DNA from: Phenylobacterium sp.
GTDB lineage: Bacteria > Pseudomonadota > Alphaproteobacteria > Caulobacterales > Caulobacteraceae
Assembly: GCF_013911965.1 (NCBI RefSeq)
Contig: NZ_JACESE010000004.1
Coordinates: forward strand, 207,609 to 271,608
Direction: 5' to 3'
DNA length: 64,000 bases
The translations under genes were made by a program, and so were the position numbers. Below the pieces are notes generated by a model that had not been told where the DNA came from, made no database searches, and saw only the letters and a program-made list of their open reading frames with translations. Positions 47,021 to 56,153 of this stretch are shown here, piece after piece (within the stretch, counting starts at the first letter, position 1; each line of letters begins with the position of its first letter).

Positions 47021-47542
47021 TCAACGAATGGTTTCGTCCTCGACCACGGTCATGGCCTCGAAATCCACGACGATGGGGCGCACGCCCAGCGCCGCCAGGA
47101 AGGCGCGGAAGCCGGCCCGGTCGACCGCCGTGGTGGCGGTGTTGGTCAGCGGATGGAAATTGACGAGTTCGGCCTCGGCCAGGACGCGGTCGAGCACGAA
47201 GGTGACCCGCCGCGCCTCGTCGTTGATCAGGCCGAAGGCGGTCACCGAGCCCGGCGTGACCCCGAGGGTCTCGACCATCAGCTCCTCGCGCCCGAAGGAC
47301 AGCCTGGCCGAGCCGATGACGGGGGGCAGCCGCTTCAGATCGATGGCCGTCCGATCGGCCGCCGAGATCAGCCAGAGCCGGTCCTTGGCGTCCTTCAGGA
47401 ACAGGTTCTTGGTGTGGGCGCCAGGCAGGCCGGCCTTGATCGCCTCGCCCTCGCCGACGCGGAAGACCGCCGGATGATCGAGGGTGCGGTGGGCGATGGC
47501 GTGGGCGTCGAGGAAGGCGAGCAGGTCGGCGCGGGTCTTCAT
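47021..47542 (-). CDS. Prolyl-tRNA-type editing deacylase (ProX / YbaK domain)
   Basis: The 173-residue protein has the YbaK/ProX fold: [54 protein letters not shown] and [12 protein letters not shown]. The KNLFL and TNTATT segments are typical of ProXp-ala, which removes alanine from tRNA(Pro). It differs from the shorter YbaK at 12950, so the organism has two free-standing editing factors. Confidence 0.88.
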   Translation of the reverse strand: MKTRADLLAFLDAHAIAHRTLDHPAVFRVGEGEAIKAGLPGAHTKNLFLKDAKDRLWLISAADRTAIDLKRLPPVIGSARLSFGREELMVETLGVTPGSVTAFGLINDEARRVTFVLDRVLAEAELVNFHPLTNTATTAVDRAGFRAFLAALGVRPIVVDFEAMTVVEDETIR

Positions 47543-47652
47543 CGCTCCTCCATAAGGGCATCGGCGCGCTTGCGGAACTGGACGAGCGCCGCTGGCCCTG
47601 GCTAGACCAGTCGCAGGACCCGTCCGGTCGCCAGTCAGAGGTTGGAACGCCC

Positions 47653-48393
47653 ATGGAGCTCGAGTGCTACCCCACAGCCGAACGGCCGCCGGAGATCGTT
47701 CCGGGCCGCCCGCAGCGCGCCTGGATGGAGAGCTTCGCCGAACGGCACCCCTATCGCTGCCTGCCGCTGACCATGGCCAATACGACGGGCTGGGAGATCC
47801 TCTGCCCGATGAGCTTCACCGCGGAGTGGAACGGAGGTCTCTTCCAGGAGGACATCATCCTGAAGCCGGACAACCCCCATCCGGACTTCCACAATTTCGC
47901 CAAGTCCCATTTCAGCCACGGCGTGGTGACCTTCCACCCGGGCTATCTGTTCCGCACGCCGCCCGGCTGGTCGATGATCGCCCAGGGCCCGCCCAACCAC
48001 GTCAAGGACGGCATCCAGCCGCTCTCGGGCCTGGTGGAGACCGACTGGCTGCCCTTCCCCTTCACGATGAACTGGATCTTCACGCGGCCGGGCAAGGTGC
48101 ACTTCCGCAAGGGCGAACCCTTCTGCTTCATCACCCTGGTGCAGGACAAGCCGCTGGCCCAGGTGCAGCCGGTCATCCGGGCCCTGTCGTCCAACCCCGA
48201 ACTGCGCAATCAGTACGACACCTGGGAGAAGCATCGCAGCGAGTTCAACGCCCGGATCTTCCGCGCCGACCCCCAGGCGACCAAGGAAGCCTGGCAGCGC
48301 TACTACTTCCGCGGCGAGTTCCCGGAGGAGGTCGCGGAGGCCCCGAAGGACCACGTGAACAAGCGCCGGCTGAAAGCCCCAAAATTTGGCTGA
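47653..48393 (+). CDS. DUF6065 family protein
   Basis: The 246-residue protein has no signal or membrane segment. It is rich in aromatic and Pro residues, with motifs [31 protein letters not shown] and [19 protein letters not shown]. This matches the family described only as DUF6065, whose function is unknown. The tRNA-Gly gene follows after 85 bases. Confidence 0.78.
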   Translation: MELECYPTAERPPEIVPGRPQRAWMESFAERHPYRCLPLTMANTTGWEILCPMSFTAEWNGGLFQEDIILKPDNPHPDFHNFAKSHFSHGVVTFHPGYLFRTPPGWSMIAQGPPNHVKDGIQPLSGLVETDWLPFPFTMNWIFTRPGKVHFRKGEPFCFITLVQDKPLAQVQPVIRALSSNPELRNQYDTWEKHRSEFNARIFRADPQATKEAWQRYYFRGEFPEEVAEAPKDHVNKRRLKAPKFG

Positions 48394-48478
48394 GAGGCCG
48401 CTTGCCAAGGCCGGATCGGTCTGCCATAAGCCCGCTCTCGATTTTCGGGGGCGGCCAGACGGGTCGGCTTCGAAGAAC

Positions 48479-48553
48479 GCGGGCGTAGCTCAGGGGTAGA
48501 GCACAACCTTGCCAAGGTTGGGGTCGTGAGTTCGAATCTCATCGCCCGCTCCA
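48479..48553 (+). tRNA. tRNA-Gly (GCC)
   Basis: A complete cloverleaf can be drawn. Acceptor stem GCGGGCG pairs with CGCCCGC, D stem GCTC/GAGC, anticodon stem CAACC/GGTTG around loop TTGCCAA (anticodon GCC), T arm GTGAG-TTCGAAT-CTCAT, discriminator T and an encoded CCA at 48551-48553. It decodes GGC/GGU, and GGC is the dominant glycine codon in this GC-rich genome. Confidence 0.97.
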
Positions 48554-48586
48554 TTCCTCCCCTTGCGGAGGATCGGAACGGATAAG

Positions 48587-48609
48587 GGGCCGGGGTTTCC
48601 CGGCCCTTT
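48587..48609 (+). terminator. Rho-independent terminator after tRNA-Gly
   Basis: GGGCCGGG (48587-48594), loop GTTT, CCCGGCCC (48599-48606), then TTT. It lies 33 bases after the tRNA. The rest of the gap to 48739 shows no further gene. Confidence 0.85.
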
Positions 48610-48738
48610 CTCGTTTCCGGAGACGCCCTTCCCGCCATCACCGCCTGCAACCAAGAGCCGGCCTGACGCCTTTTCTCTCCAAGGCTCGCCGTCCGCCGCG
48701 GCCGGCGAGCGGAGATCGAAGAGGTACGGAGGCCGACC

Positions 48739-48936
48739 ATGACCCAGACGCGAGATGACTGCGATCCGAACGCCCCCAGCTCACGCCCGGCTGAACCGCT
48801 GAAGGACGGCCAGAAGCCCGACCAGCTGAACAGGGACGAGCGCAAGGCCGAGACCCGGCAGGAGGCCATCGTCGACGAGGCGGTGGAGGAGACCTTCCCC
48901 GCCAGCGACCCGATCGCGCCCAAGCACATCACCTGA
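48739..48936 (+). CDS. Small hydrophilic conserved-type protein
   Basis: The 65-residue protein is highly charged and begins MTQTRDDCDPN. Its C-terminal motif AVEETFPASDPIAPKHIT is shared by a family of small proteins seen in alphaproteobacteria, often near stress genes. It has no membrane segment and is probably disordered. It is followed by the BON-domain gene after 69 bases in the same direction. The function is unknown. Confidence 0.7.
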   Translation: MTQTRDDCDPNAPSSRPAEPLKDGQKPDQLNRDERKAETRQEAIVDEAVEETFPASDPIAPKHIT

Positions 48937-49005
48937 TCGCCAGGTGAGGCCCGGCCGGCGCTGCAGGCAGCGTCGGCGCCACCCGAGAAACGAGAGGAGA
49001 GCTCC

Positions 49006-49362
49006 ATGGCGCTGGACGACCGACAACTGGATCCCCGCCGTTTCAACTCCGAATCCTGGGGCGGCCCCCATGCGGGCCGCGGCCCCCGGACCGGGCGACG
49101 GGGCGACGAGGACATCCGCGAGGACCTGAGCGAGGCCCTCATGCACGACGACTATCTCGACGCCAGCGGCGTCGAGGTCAGGGTCGAGAACGGCGATGTG
49201 ATCCTCAGCGGCGAAGTCGACGAGGTCGACGACAAGCTGCGCGCCGAGATTCTGGCCCAGCGCACCCGCGGCGTCGGCCAGGTGCGCAATGGGCTGAGCG
49301 TGCGGAGCCGCGACGCCGACGGGCTCGGTCCCACCCTCGGCATGGACGTCAGCCAGGCCTGA
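49006..49362 (+). CDS. BON-domain protein
   Basis: The 118-residue protein has an N-terminal disordered region rich in Gly and Arg and a single BON domain. This runs ALMHDDYLDASGVEVRVENG, DVILSGEVDEVDDKLRAE, and GVGQVRNGLSVRS, where the conserved G-x-V-x-L-x-G-x-V pattern is evident. BON domains bind membranes or lipids and are common in osmotic and general stress proteins. There is no signal peptide. It ends at a terminator. Confidence 0.85.
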   Translation: MALDDRQLDPRRFNSESWGGPHAGRGPRTGRRGDEDIREDLSEALMHDDYLDASGVEVRVENGDVILSGEVDEVDDKLRAEILAQRTRGVGQVRNGLSVRSRDADGLGPTLGMDVSQA

Positions 49363-49399
49363 GGCGGCTCGGCGAGACGAAGATCGGGGAAACGAGGAA

Positions 49400-49427
49400 G
49401 GGCGGGCCCGCGAGGACCCGCCCTTTT
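49400..49427 (+). terminator. Terminator after the BON-domain gene
   Basis: GGGCGGG (49400-49406), a 10-base loop, CCCGCCC (49417-49423), then TTTT. Because the complementary strand also has a short T run before the stem, it may act for the convergent lipoprotein gene too. Confidence 0.78.
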
Positions 49428-49452
49428 CGCCGCGCCTTGCGCCGCCGCGGCC

Positions 49453-50028
49453 CTAGGGCTGCGGCCGCACCACCCGCGGGCCCAGATTGTGGAGCACCGC
49501 GCGCGCATCGAAGGCGTTCGGATCGCCGGCCGGACGGGCGCCGCGGTACATGACGATCTCGGCGCTGGCCTCGAACTTCTCGACCGTCCGCACATCGACG
49601 CGATCGGCCCAGAAGGGATCGCCCCAGAACGGGTCCCAGGTGCGCCAGCCATAGGGCGAATAGTAGCGCCAGTACGGCCGCCAGTAGGTGTAGCGGGGGC
49701 CGTACCACGGATTGTAGAAGGGATCGGGCTCCACATAGGTGCGGGCGTCACGGTCGGTGGCGCGCATGACGATGGAGAAGCCGTCGAAGCCCTGCTGCAG
49801 CGTCAGTTCCGCGGCGCGATAGAGCAGATAGCCCTCCACCGTCTCCCGCGAGGTCAGGCTGTTGCCGGAGAAGGTGACGCGCCAGCGGTCCGGCTCGATC
49901 CGCATCTCCGAATAGCCGCCCGACACCGCCGAGCCCGGCAGGTTCGGCTGGTAAGGCGTGGCGGTGGCGCAGGCGCTGAGACCGGCCACCAGGGCGAGGG
50001 CCGCCACCCGACCCGTCAGTGACTTCAT
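49453..50028 (-). CDS. Lipoprotein (CC0125/CC1285 type) with aromatic-rich C-terminus
   Basis: The 191-residue precursor has a lipoprotein signal (MKSLTGRVAALALVAGLSAC) with the lipobox LSAC. A middle domain reads GGYSEMRIEPDRWRVTFSGN and VEGYLLYRAAELTLQQGFDG, and a Trp/Tyr/Pro-rich stretch (YRPYWRYYSPYGWRTWDPFW) follows. This matches small outer-membrane or inner-membrane lipoproteins common in Caulobacterales. The function is unknown. A start at 50028 is supported by AAAGGA upstream. Confidence 0.83.
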   Translation of the reverse strand: MKSLTGRVAALALVAGLSACATATPYQPNLPGSAVSGGYSEMRIEPDRWRVTFSGNSLTSRETVEGYLLYRAAELTLQQGFDGFSIVMRATDRDARTYVEPDPFYNPWYGPRYTYWRPYWRYYSPYGWRTWDPFWGDPFWADRVDVRTVEKFEASAEIVMYRGARPAGDPNAFDARAVLHNLGPRVVRPQP

Positions 50029-50301
50029 AGTTCGCTCGTTCCTTTTAGAACGCCCCCCGAACGCTCTGGGACATCTTCGGACAACACCTTGACGCAATTG
50101 TGGTTGCCGCGCCTGCGCAAAGCGCAGGGGCAAGCGACATTCGGCCGCTGAGGGATCACAAGTCCGCGCGGCGCGCGGATTGGGCGGCGGGCTCCCCGTG
50201 CGCCCAATTTGTTCGCGCCCCCGCACCTCCCCGCGCCAGGACGGGCGCCTTGGCCCGCGACGTGCAGGCGAGAGCCGTATAGATTTCACTTAATTCCTAT
50301 T

Positions 50302-50353
50302 GAGACAGTGGGTAAGTCTCTGCGGGGCGGAAGCCGCGAACCCTGGGGGCGAA
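50302..50353 (+). promoter_or_regulatory. Structured leader (candidate riboswitch, H-type pseudoknot) of TauE/SafE gene
   Basis: P1 pairs GAGAC (50302-50306) with GTCTC (50316-50320) around loop AGTGGGTAA. A second hairpin, GC-bulge-GGC, GGAA tetraloop, GCCGC (50322-50337), follows. Then ACCC (50340-50343) can pair with GGGT (50310-50313) of the P1 loop, giving a pseudoknot directly before the G-rich ribosome site (50345-50349) and the ATG at 50354. I recall a computationally described sul1 RNA motif near sulfur genes in alphaproteobacteria, but cannot confirm this is a member. The remaining gap 50029-50301 (273 bases) shows only the lipoprotein promoter region and a CGTTC-N6-GAACG repeat. 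Confidence 0.6.
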
Positions 50354-51124
50354 ATGGATTCGGACTTCTTCGTGTTTGCGGCGGTGGGGTTCGCCGCCCA
50401 GCTGGTCGATGGCGCGCTGGGGATGGCCTATGGCGTCGTCTCGACCACCAGCCTGCTGGCCATGGGCGTCTCGCCCGCCAACGCCTCGGCCAGCGTGCAC
50501 GCCGCGAAGGTCTTCACCGGGGCCGCCTCGGCCCTGTCCCACGTGGTGCACAAGAACATCGGCTGGAAGCTGCTCGGCCTGCTCTCCGCCGGCGGCATCG
50601 TCGGCGGCGTGATCGGCACCTATGTGCTGACCTCCATCGACGGCGACCTGATCAAGCCCTTCGTGGTCACCTGGCTTGGCCTGATGGGCCTCGTCATCCT
50701 CTACCGCGCCTGGAAGGGCGTCCGCCCCAAGCCCTTTTCGTGGAAGAGCCCGCTGCCGCTCGGCTTCGTGGGCGGCTTCTTCGATTCCGTGGGCGGCGGC
50801 GGATGGGGGCCGGTGGTCACCTCAACCCTGATGGGCTCCGGCGCCGACCCGCGCCAGGCGATCGGCACAACCAATGCGGCCGAGTTCTTCGTCGCCTCGG
50901 CCATCTCGGCGGCCTTCCTGGCCTCGCTGCTTTCCGGCCATTGGGAGACGGAGGGCCTGCGCGAGCACGTCTCCTCGGTGCTCGGCCTGATCGCCGGCGG
51001 CATCGTGGCCGCCCCCATCGCCGGATGGATGACCAAGGTCCTGCCCCTGCGGGCGCTCACCTGGATCGTCGGCGTGCTGGTGACCGGCCTCGCCGCCTGG
51101 CAGGCCTGGGTGCTGTTCCTCTGA
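50354..51124 (+). CDS. TauE/SafE family sulfite/anion permease
   Basis: The 256-residue protein has seven to eight hydrophobic helices and the typical double motif, GFAAQLVDGALGMAYGVVSTT in the first half and GFVGGFFDSVGGGGWGPVVTS in the second. The family exports sulfite, sulfoacetate or related sulfur compounds. The ATG at 50354 follows a G-rich site inside a structured leader, suggesting control by a sulfur metabolite. Confidence 0.9.
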   Translation: MDSDFFVFAAVGFAAQLVDGALGMAYGVVSTTSLLAMGVSPANASASVHAAKVFTGAASALSHVVHKNIGWKLLGLLSAGGIVGGVIGTYVLTSIDGDLIKPFVVTWLGLMGLVILYRAWKGVRPKPFSWKSPLPLGFVGGFFDSVGGGGWGPVVTSTLMGSGADPRQAIGTTNAAEFFVASAISAAFLASLLSGHWETEGLREHVSSVLGLIAGGIVAAPIAGWMTKVLPLRALTWIVGVLVTGLAAWQAWVLFL

Positions 51125-51134
51125 GGCGCGGCCC

Positions 51135-51539
51135 CTAGGCCCCGACCGTGACCAAAATCCAGATGACGCGCCCCAGCGCGCCGAACAGCAGGACGGCGGC
51201 CGCGAGCGCCTGCACGACGAAGCCCAGCTCCCGCTTGGCCGGGTCGGCCACATAGCCGAGGGCGTAGAGGACGCGCCCGACGATCCACACCACGCCCAGG
51301 GCGGCGGCCACGAGGTCGTTCCAGTAGAGCGCGAAGAGCCACAGCCCGACCAGGAAGACGGGCAGCCATTCGAGCGTGTTCGCCTGCACCCGGATGTGGC
51401 GCTCGAGAATCGGATCGCCGGTCATGGCCGGAGCGGCGACGCCGCTCTTTCGGCGGGCCCCGGCGACGCGGAGCCCCATCCAGACATAGACGAGAACGGC
51501 GGCGATGGTGACGATCGCAACCCAGCTGTGCGGCGACAT
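51135..51539 (-). CDS. MAPEG family membrane protein
   Basis: The 134-residue protein (start 51539) has four membrane helices and MAPEG-type features: HIRVQANTLEWLPVFLVGLW with the conserved R-x-x-x-N-x-x-E, and GRVLYALGYVADPAKRELGF. The family includes glutathione S-transferases and eicosanoid enzymes; in bacteria the role is mostly unknown. Confidence 0.85.
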   Translation of the reverse strand: MSPHSWVAIVTIAAVLVYVWMGLRVAGARRKSGVAAPAMTGDPILERHIRVQANTLEWLPVFLVGLWLFALYWNDLVAAALGVVWIVGRVLYALGYVADPAKRELGFVVQALAAAVLLFGALGRVIWILVTVGA

Positions 51540-51675
51540 GGACTTTCTCTCCTCGGGCCCGGCGCAAGCTGCGCCGTGGCGAGACCAGAGTGGCACGCGC
51601 CGCAACGTGCGGGAACCATTCGCCGGGTCGGCCTTGTTTACGCCTGAGGACGGAGCTCCCGCAGGAGACCAGGCC

Positions 51676-51882
51676 ATGCTGACCCCGACGGCCGATATCG
51701 AGGACATCGCCTACGACGCCGATCGCGCAAAGCTGATGGTCCGCTTCGCGGGCGGGGACGCCTACGTCTATGTGGGCGTCCCAGGCGAGGTGCACCGGTC
51801 GTTTCTGGACGCGGAGTCCCGCGCCGGCTTCTTCGCCGACCGGATCTGCGACAGGTACCCCTACAACCGCCTGGAGGCTTAG
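51676..51882 (+). CDS. KTSC-domain protein
   Basis: The 68-residue protein is a single KTSC domain. It reads [20 protein letters not shown], then [20 protein letters not shown] and a C-terminal [12 protein letters not shown]. The family is named for a conserved K-T-S-C quartet, of which this copy has only related residues (no Lys-Thr-Ser-Cys core), so it may be a divergent member. Its stop overlaps the argG stop on the other strand. The function is unknown. Confidence 0.75.
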   Translation: MLTPTADIEDIAYDADRAKLMVRFAGGDAYVYVGVPGEVHRSFLDAESRAGFFADRICDRYPYNRLEA

Positions 51883-53111
51883 GGCGCGCGGCGGTCCCGC
51901 TTGGCCTGCACCCGCAGGCGCAGGGCGTTGAGCTTGATGAAACCGGCGGCGTCGCGGTGGTCGTAGGCCACCTTGCCTTCTTCGAAGGTGACGAGCTCCT
52001 GGTCGTAGAGCGAGTAGGGGCTGGTCCGGCCGATGACGGTGACATTGCCCTTGTAGAGCTTGACCCGCACCTGGCCCGTCACCGGACCCTGGCTGTGGTC
52101 GATGGCCGCCTGCAGCATCTCCCGCTCCGGCGCGAACCAGAAGCCGTTGTAGATCAGCTCCGCATAGCGGGGCATCAGCTCGTCCTTCAGGTGCATGGCG
52201 CCGCGGTCCAGCGTGATGGACTCCATGCCCCGGTGGGCGGCGAGCAGGATGGTCCCGCCGGGCGTCTCGTAGACGCCGCGCGACTTCATGCCGACGAAGC
52301 GGTTCTCCACCAGGTCCAGACGGCCGATGCCGTTGTCGTGGCCGAGCTGGTTCAGCCGGGTCAGCAGGGTGGCCGGACTCATCTTCTCGCCGTCGACGGC
52401 CACGGGATCGCCGCGCTCGAAGTCGATGGTGATGACGGTCGGCTTGTCCGGCGCATCCTCGGGCGAGATGGTGCGCATGTGGACGAACTCCGGCGCCTCG
52501 ACGGCCGGATCCTCCAGCACCTTCCCCTCGGAGGAGGAGTGCAGCAGGTTGGCGTCGACGCTGAACGGGCTTTCGCCGCGCTTGTCCTTGGCGATCGGGA
52601 TCTGGTGCTGTTCGGCGAACTCGAGCAGGCGCTCGCGGCTCTTGAACTCCCACTCCCGCCAGGGCGCGATCACGTGGATGTCGGGCTCCAGCGCGTAGTA
52701 GCCGAGCTCGAAGCGGACCTGGTCGTTCCCCTTGCCCGTGGCGCCGTGACAGACGGCGTCGGCGCCGACCTTGCGCGCGATGTCGATCTGGGTCTTGGCG
52801 ATCAGGGGCCGGGCGATGGAGGTGCCGAGCAGGTACTGCCCCTCATAGACCGTATTGGCCCGGAACATCGGGAAGACGTAGTCGCGGACGAATTCCTCGC
52901 GCAGGTCCTCGATGAAGATGTTCTCGGGCTTGATGCCCAGCATCAGCGCCTTCTCGCGCGCCGGCGACAGCTCCTCGCCCTGGCCGAGGTCGGCGGTGAA
53001 GGTGACGACCTCCGCCCCGTACTCGGTCTGCAGCCACTTGAGGATGATCGAGGTGTCCAGGCCGCCGGAATAGGCGAGGACGACTTTCTTGATCGGCTTG
53101 TCGGCGGCCAT
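51879..53111 (-). CDS. argG: Argininosuccinate synthase ArgG
   Basis: The 410-residue enzyme joins citrulline and aspartate with ATP in arginine synthesis. It has the N-terminal PP-loop [17 protein letters not shown], the citrulline/aspartate site in [15 protein letters not shown] and the [16 protein letters not shown] region. The start is the ATG at 53111; an upstream ATG at 53129 would add six residues. argH is not in the window. Confidence 0.96.
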   Translation of the reverse strand: MAADKPIKKVVLAYSGGLDTSIILKWLQTEYGAEVVTFTADLGQGEELSPAREKALMLGIKPENIFIEDLREEFVRDYVFPMFRANTVYEGQYLLGTSIARPLIAKTQIDIARKVGADAVCHGATGKGNDQVRFELGYYALEPDIHVIAPWREWEFKSRERLLEFAEQHQIPIAKDKRGESPFSVDANLLHSSSEGKVLEDPAVEAPEFVHMRTISPEDAPDKPTVITIDFERGDPVAVDGEKMSPATLLTRLNQLGHDNGIGRLDLVENRFVGMKSRGVYETPGGTILLAAHRGMESITLDRGAMHLKDELMPRYAELIYNGFWFAPEREMLQAAIDHSQGPVTGQVRVKLYKGNVTVIGRTSPYSLYDQELVTFEEGKVAYDHRDAAGFIKLNALRLRVQAKRDRRAP

Positions 53112-53191
53112 GGGCGGCGGCTCTTTCACGCTGGAGGCGACAGGGTTCGGTCACGGGACCGCGCGCGTTTAAGGGCGAACGCGGCTGTGGT

Positions 53192-53554
53192 TCAAGACCT
53201 AAGCGCGCCTTCCTCGGAAAGCTGCGCCATGGCGGCGCTGAGCCACCGCATGTGGACGAGCGTGAAGACGGCCGCGAGCGTGGCCCGCACGCCGAACAGG
53301 ACCAGCATGTCCGGGCCCGCGGGGATCGAGCGGCTCTGCGCGCCCAGGAACAGCCCCACGGCCAGGGCGAACAGCGGCACGGACAGCAGGGCGACGTTTC
53401 GCTTCAGCCGCCAGACGGGCTTGCCCTCGCGCGAGAACTGCATGGGGACGCGGGTCTCGGCGTCCATGCGCCGCCAGGCCTCGCGGGCGCCGCCGGCCAT
53501 CATGGAGAGCGCGATGATCCACAGCGCGTCGCCGAATATGCCGAGCCAGTTCAT
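53192..53554 (-). CDS. Hypothetical inner-membrane protein
   Basis: The 120-residue protein has three to four predicted hydrophobic segments, including LGIFGDALWIIALSMMAG, VALLSVPLFALAVGLFLG and MLVLFGVRATLAAVFTLVHM. An amphipathic Arg-rich loop (REAWRRMDAETRVPMQFSRE) separates the first from the second. I do not recognise a named family. It lies between kup and argG on the same strand. Confidence 0.72.
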   Translation of the reverse strand: MNWLGIFGDALWIIALSMMAGGAREAWRRMDAETRVPMQFSREGKPVWRLKRNVALLSVPLFALAVGLFLGAQSRSIPAGPDMLVLFGVRATLAAVFTLVHMRWLSAAMAQLSEEGALRS

Positions 53555-53618
53555 GAGCCTCTCCCCGCCGTCCGCGCCACACCCATGGACCGAAGCCCGG
53601 GCGGATGTCCAGGCCGCC

Positions 53619-55535
53619 TCAGACGGTGACCTGGGTGCCGAGCTCCACCACGCGGCCGGGCGGGATCTTGAAGAAGTCGGTCGGATTGGCGGCGTTGCGC
53701 ATCAGGTAGATGAACAGCCGGTCCTGCCACAGCGGCATGCCCGACTGCGCGGCCGGCACCACGGAGCGGCGGCCGAGGAAGAAGCTGGTGGCCATGATGT
53801 CGAACTTCAGGCCGAGCTTGCGGCACAGGCCCAGCGCCTTGGGCAGGTTGGGGCTTTCCATGAAGCCGTAGGCGACGGTGACCTTTTTGAAGTCCTCGTT
53901 GACCGGCTCGATCTTGATGCGGTCCTCGTCCTTCACCCGCGGCGTTTCGGTCGTCTTCACCGTGAGGATGACGTTCTTCTCGTGCAGCACCTTGTTGTGC
54001 TTGAGGTTGTGCATGAGCGCCACGGGGGCGACGTCGGGATCGGAGGTCAGGAAGATGGCCGTGCCCGGCGCCCGGTGCGGCGCGCGCGCCTTCAGGATTT
54101 CGGTCAGCTCGGTGAGCTGCACGCTGTCGCGGCGGGTCTTGTCGGTGAGAATCTGGGCGCCGCGGGTCCAGGTCCACATGATGATGACCAGGGCGCCGCC
54201 GAGGACCAGAGGGAACCAGGCGCCCTGGGGAATCTTCAGCAGGTTCGACGAGACGAAGGTCAGGTCGATCACGGCGAAGAAGCCCGCGGCCAGAGCCGCC
54301 TGCCACCAGGGCCGCTTCCAGAGCGCGCCGATGATGACGAAGAACAGCAGGGTGTCGACGAACATCGAGCCGGTCACGGCGATGCCGTAGGCGGCGGCGA
54401 GGTTTGAGGAGTTCTGGAACATGGCCAGCAGCGCCAGAACGCCCGCCAGCAGCAGCATGTTGACCTGCGGCACGTAGATCTGGCCGGCCAGGGTCTCGCT
54501 GGTGCGGCGGATGTCGATCCGCGGCAGGAGGCCCAGCTGCACGGCCTGCTGGGTGACCGAAAAGGCGCCGGAGATCACGGCCTGGCTGGCGATCACCGTG
54601 GCGGCGGTCGCCAGGACGAGGACGGGCCAGAAGGCGACCTCCGGGACCATCTCGTAGAAGGGGTTCAGCCGCGCCTCGGGATTGGCGAGCACCAGCGCGC
54701 CCTGCCCCAGATAGTTGAGCAGCAGCGCGGGCAGGACGAGACCGGCCCAGGCGGCGCGGATCGGGCCTTTGCCGAAGTGGCCCATGTCCGCATAGAGGGC
54801 TTCGGCCCCGGTGACGGCGAGGAACACGCTGCCCAGGATGACGAAGCCGAGGAAGCCGTTGTCGAGCAGGAAGAGCACGCCGTAGTGCGGCGAAAGGCCG
54901 ATGAGGATGCGCGGGTCGTCGAAGATGTGGAAGACGCCCAGGCCCGCCAGCGTCAGGAACCACAGCACGGTGATGGGTCCAAAGAACTTCGCCATGCTGG
55001 CGGTGCCGCGCGACTGCACCATGAAGAGCGCGATCAGAATCCCGGCCGAGACCGGAAGCACGAACGGTGTGAGCGCCGAGCCGAGTCCAGGCGCCACCTT
55101 CAGACCCTCCACCGCAGAGAGCACCGACAGCGCCGGGGTGATGATGCCGTCCGAGTAGAAGAGGGCCGCGCCGATCATCCCCAGGAAGAAGACCGCGCCG
55201 GACCGCCGCCCCAGCGAGCGGCGGGCGAGCGCCATGAGCGCCAGCGTGCCGCCTTCGCCCTTGTTGTCGGCCTGCAGCAGGAAGATCACGTACTTGAGCG
55301 TGACGATCAGGATCAGCGCCCAGGTGACCAGGGAGACCACGCCGAAGACGGCCAGCTCCTCGGTGCCGCCGCTGCGCGAGTGGGCCAGCGCCTCTCGCAT
55401 GGCGTAGAGGGGACTGGTGCCGATGTCTCCGAAGACGACGCCCACCGAACCCAGGGCGAGGGCCCAGAAGCCCTCTGATTTAGCGTGAGACGCGTCTTCA
55501 TGCGTCTCGGCGGCCGATGTGGTCGGCTCACTCAT
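53619..55535 (-). CDS. kup: Low-affinity potassium transporter Kup
   Basis: The 638-residue protein has an N-terminal soluble tail, twelve membrane helices and the Kup pattern (GVVFGDIGTSPLYAMREAL, YADMGHFGKGPIRAAWAGLV, QAVISGAFSVTQQAVQLG) plus a long C-terminal cytoplasmic domain ending VVELGTQVTV. It takes up K+ with protons. The start at 55535 gives the normal length; a longer frame to 55643 adds unrelated residues. The 183 bases before the rrf2 gene hold only a short palindrome. Confidence 0.95.
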   Translation of the reverse strand: MSEPTTSAAETHEDASHAKSEGFWALALGSVGVVFGDIGTSPLYAMREALAHSRSGGTEELAVFGVVSLVTWALILIVTLKYVIFLLQADNKGEGGTLALMALARRSLGRRSGAVFFLGMIGAALFYSDGIITPALSVLSAVEGLKVAPGLGSALTPFVLPVSAGILIALFMVQSRGTASMAKFFGPITVLWFLTLAGLGVFHIFDDPRILIGLSPHYGVLFLLDNGFLGFVILGSVFLAVTGAEALYADMGHFGKGPIRAAWAGLVLPALLLNYLGQGALVLANPEARLNPFYEMVPEVAFWPVLVLATAATVIASQAVISGAFSVTQQAVQLGLLPRIDIRRTSETLAGQIYVPQVNMLLLAGVLALLAMFQNSSNLAAAYGIAVTGSMFVDTLLFFVIIGALWKRPWWQAALAAGFFAVIDLTFVSSNLLKIPQGAWFPLVLGGALVIIMWTWTRGAQILTDKTRRDSVQLTELTEILKARAPHRAPGTAIFLTSDPDVAPVALMHNLKHNKVLHEKNVILTVKTTETPRVKDEDRIKIEPVNEDFKKVTVAYGFMESPNLPKALGLCRKLGLKFDIMATSFFLGRRSVVPAAQSGMPLWQDRLFIYLMRNAANPTDFFKIPPGRVVELGTQVTV

Positions 55536-55718
55536 CCAGACTCTCCGGGAACCCTGGGCGCAAGACCCGGTCCCTTTGACAGGGGCGACTGGGCCCCCCG
55601 ACGATGCGGCGGGCGCGATACACCCATTCCGGCGAAGGTTCAATCGCAGCGACGTCTGCGACCACCGCAGCCGGCGGCTTGATCAGCGCCGGTCGACCGG
55701 CCTAGGTTCCACCGCGTC

Positions 55719-56144
55719 ATGTCGGACAACCAGCGTTTTCCGGTGGCTGCCCACACGCTCGCCTATCTTGCCCACTATGAAGCCTTCGGGCCCGAGCGGG
55801 CGATCTCCAGCGTCGAACTGGCGGCTTCCATCCCCACCAATCCCGTTGTCGTACGGCGGGTGACAGGCCTGCTCGCCCAGGCGCGGCTGGTCGGCACGCG
55901 CGCCGGCGCCCGCGGCGGGGCCTGGCTGCTGCGTCCGGCCGGCGAGATCACCCTGCAGGATGTGCTGCGGGCCGTGGGGGGCGTGGCGCGGCTGGGCGCC
56001 GCGCCGGCCGGCGCCAAGGGTTGTCCGGTGGCGGCCTCCGCGCCCCAGGCGGTGGGCGCGGCCATCGCCGCGGCCGACCAGGCCGCCGCCGAGCGCCTGG
56101 GCGACTTCACGGTCGCCGACCTGCTGCCCGCCGAGGGAGGGTAA
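55719..56144 (+). CDS. Rrf2 family transcriptional regulator
   Basis: The 141-residue protein has the Rrf2 winged helix: VAAHTLAYLAHYEAFGPERA, ISSVELAASIPTNPVVVRRV and GLLAQARLVGTRAGARGGAW. Only one cysteine (KGCPVA) is visible where iron-sulfur members such as IscR keep three, so it probably does not hold an Fe-S cluster. It overlaps the operon with an SDR gene nine bases downstream, which is its probable target. Confidence 0.88.
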   Translation: MSDNQRFPVAAHTLAYLAHYEAFGPERAISSVELAASIPTNPVVVRRVTGLLAQARLVGTRAGARGGAWLLRPAGEITLQDVLRAVGGVARLGAAPAGAKGCPVAASAPQAVGAAIAAADQAAAERLGDFTVADLLPAEGG

Positions 56145-56153
56145 GGTCTTCGC

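Noticed and set aside
48575-48598. GGAAC ... GTTT before the small stress-type genes as an EcfG promoter
   Set aside because: Spacing is 15 bases and the -10 overlaps the terminator hairpin.
51612-51639. GGAAC ... GTTT before the KTSC gene as an EcfG promoter
   Set aside because: Spacing is 19 bases, outside the 16-17 of the consensus.
55688-55701. 14-bp perfect palindrome GCCGGTCGACCGGC before rrf2
   Set aside because: Entirely made of GC-rich dinucleotides; a palindrome of this length is expected a few times in 64 kb by chance.
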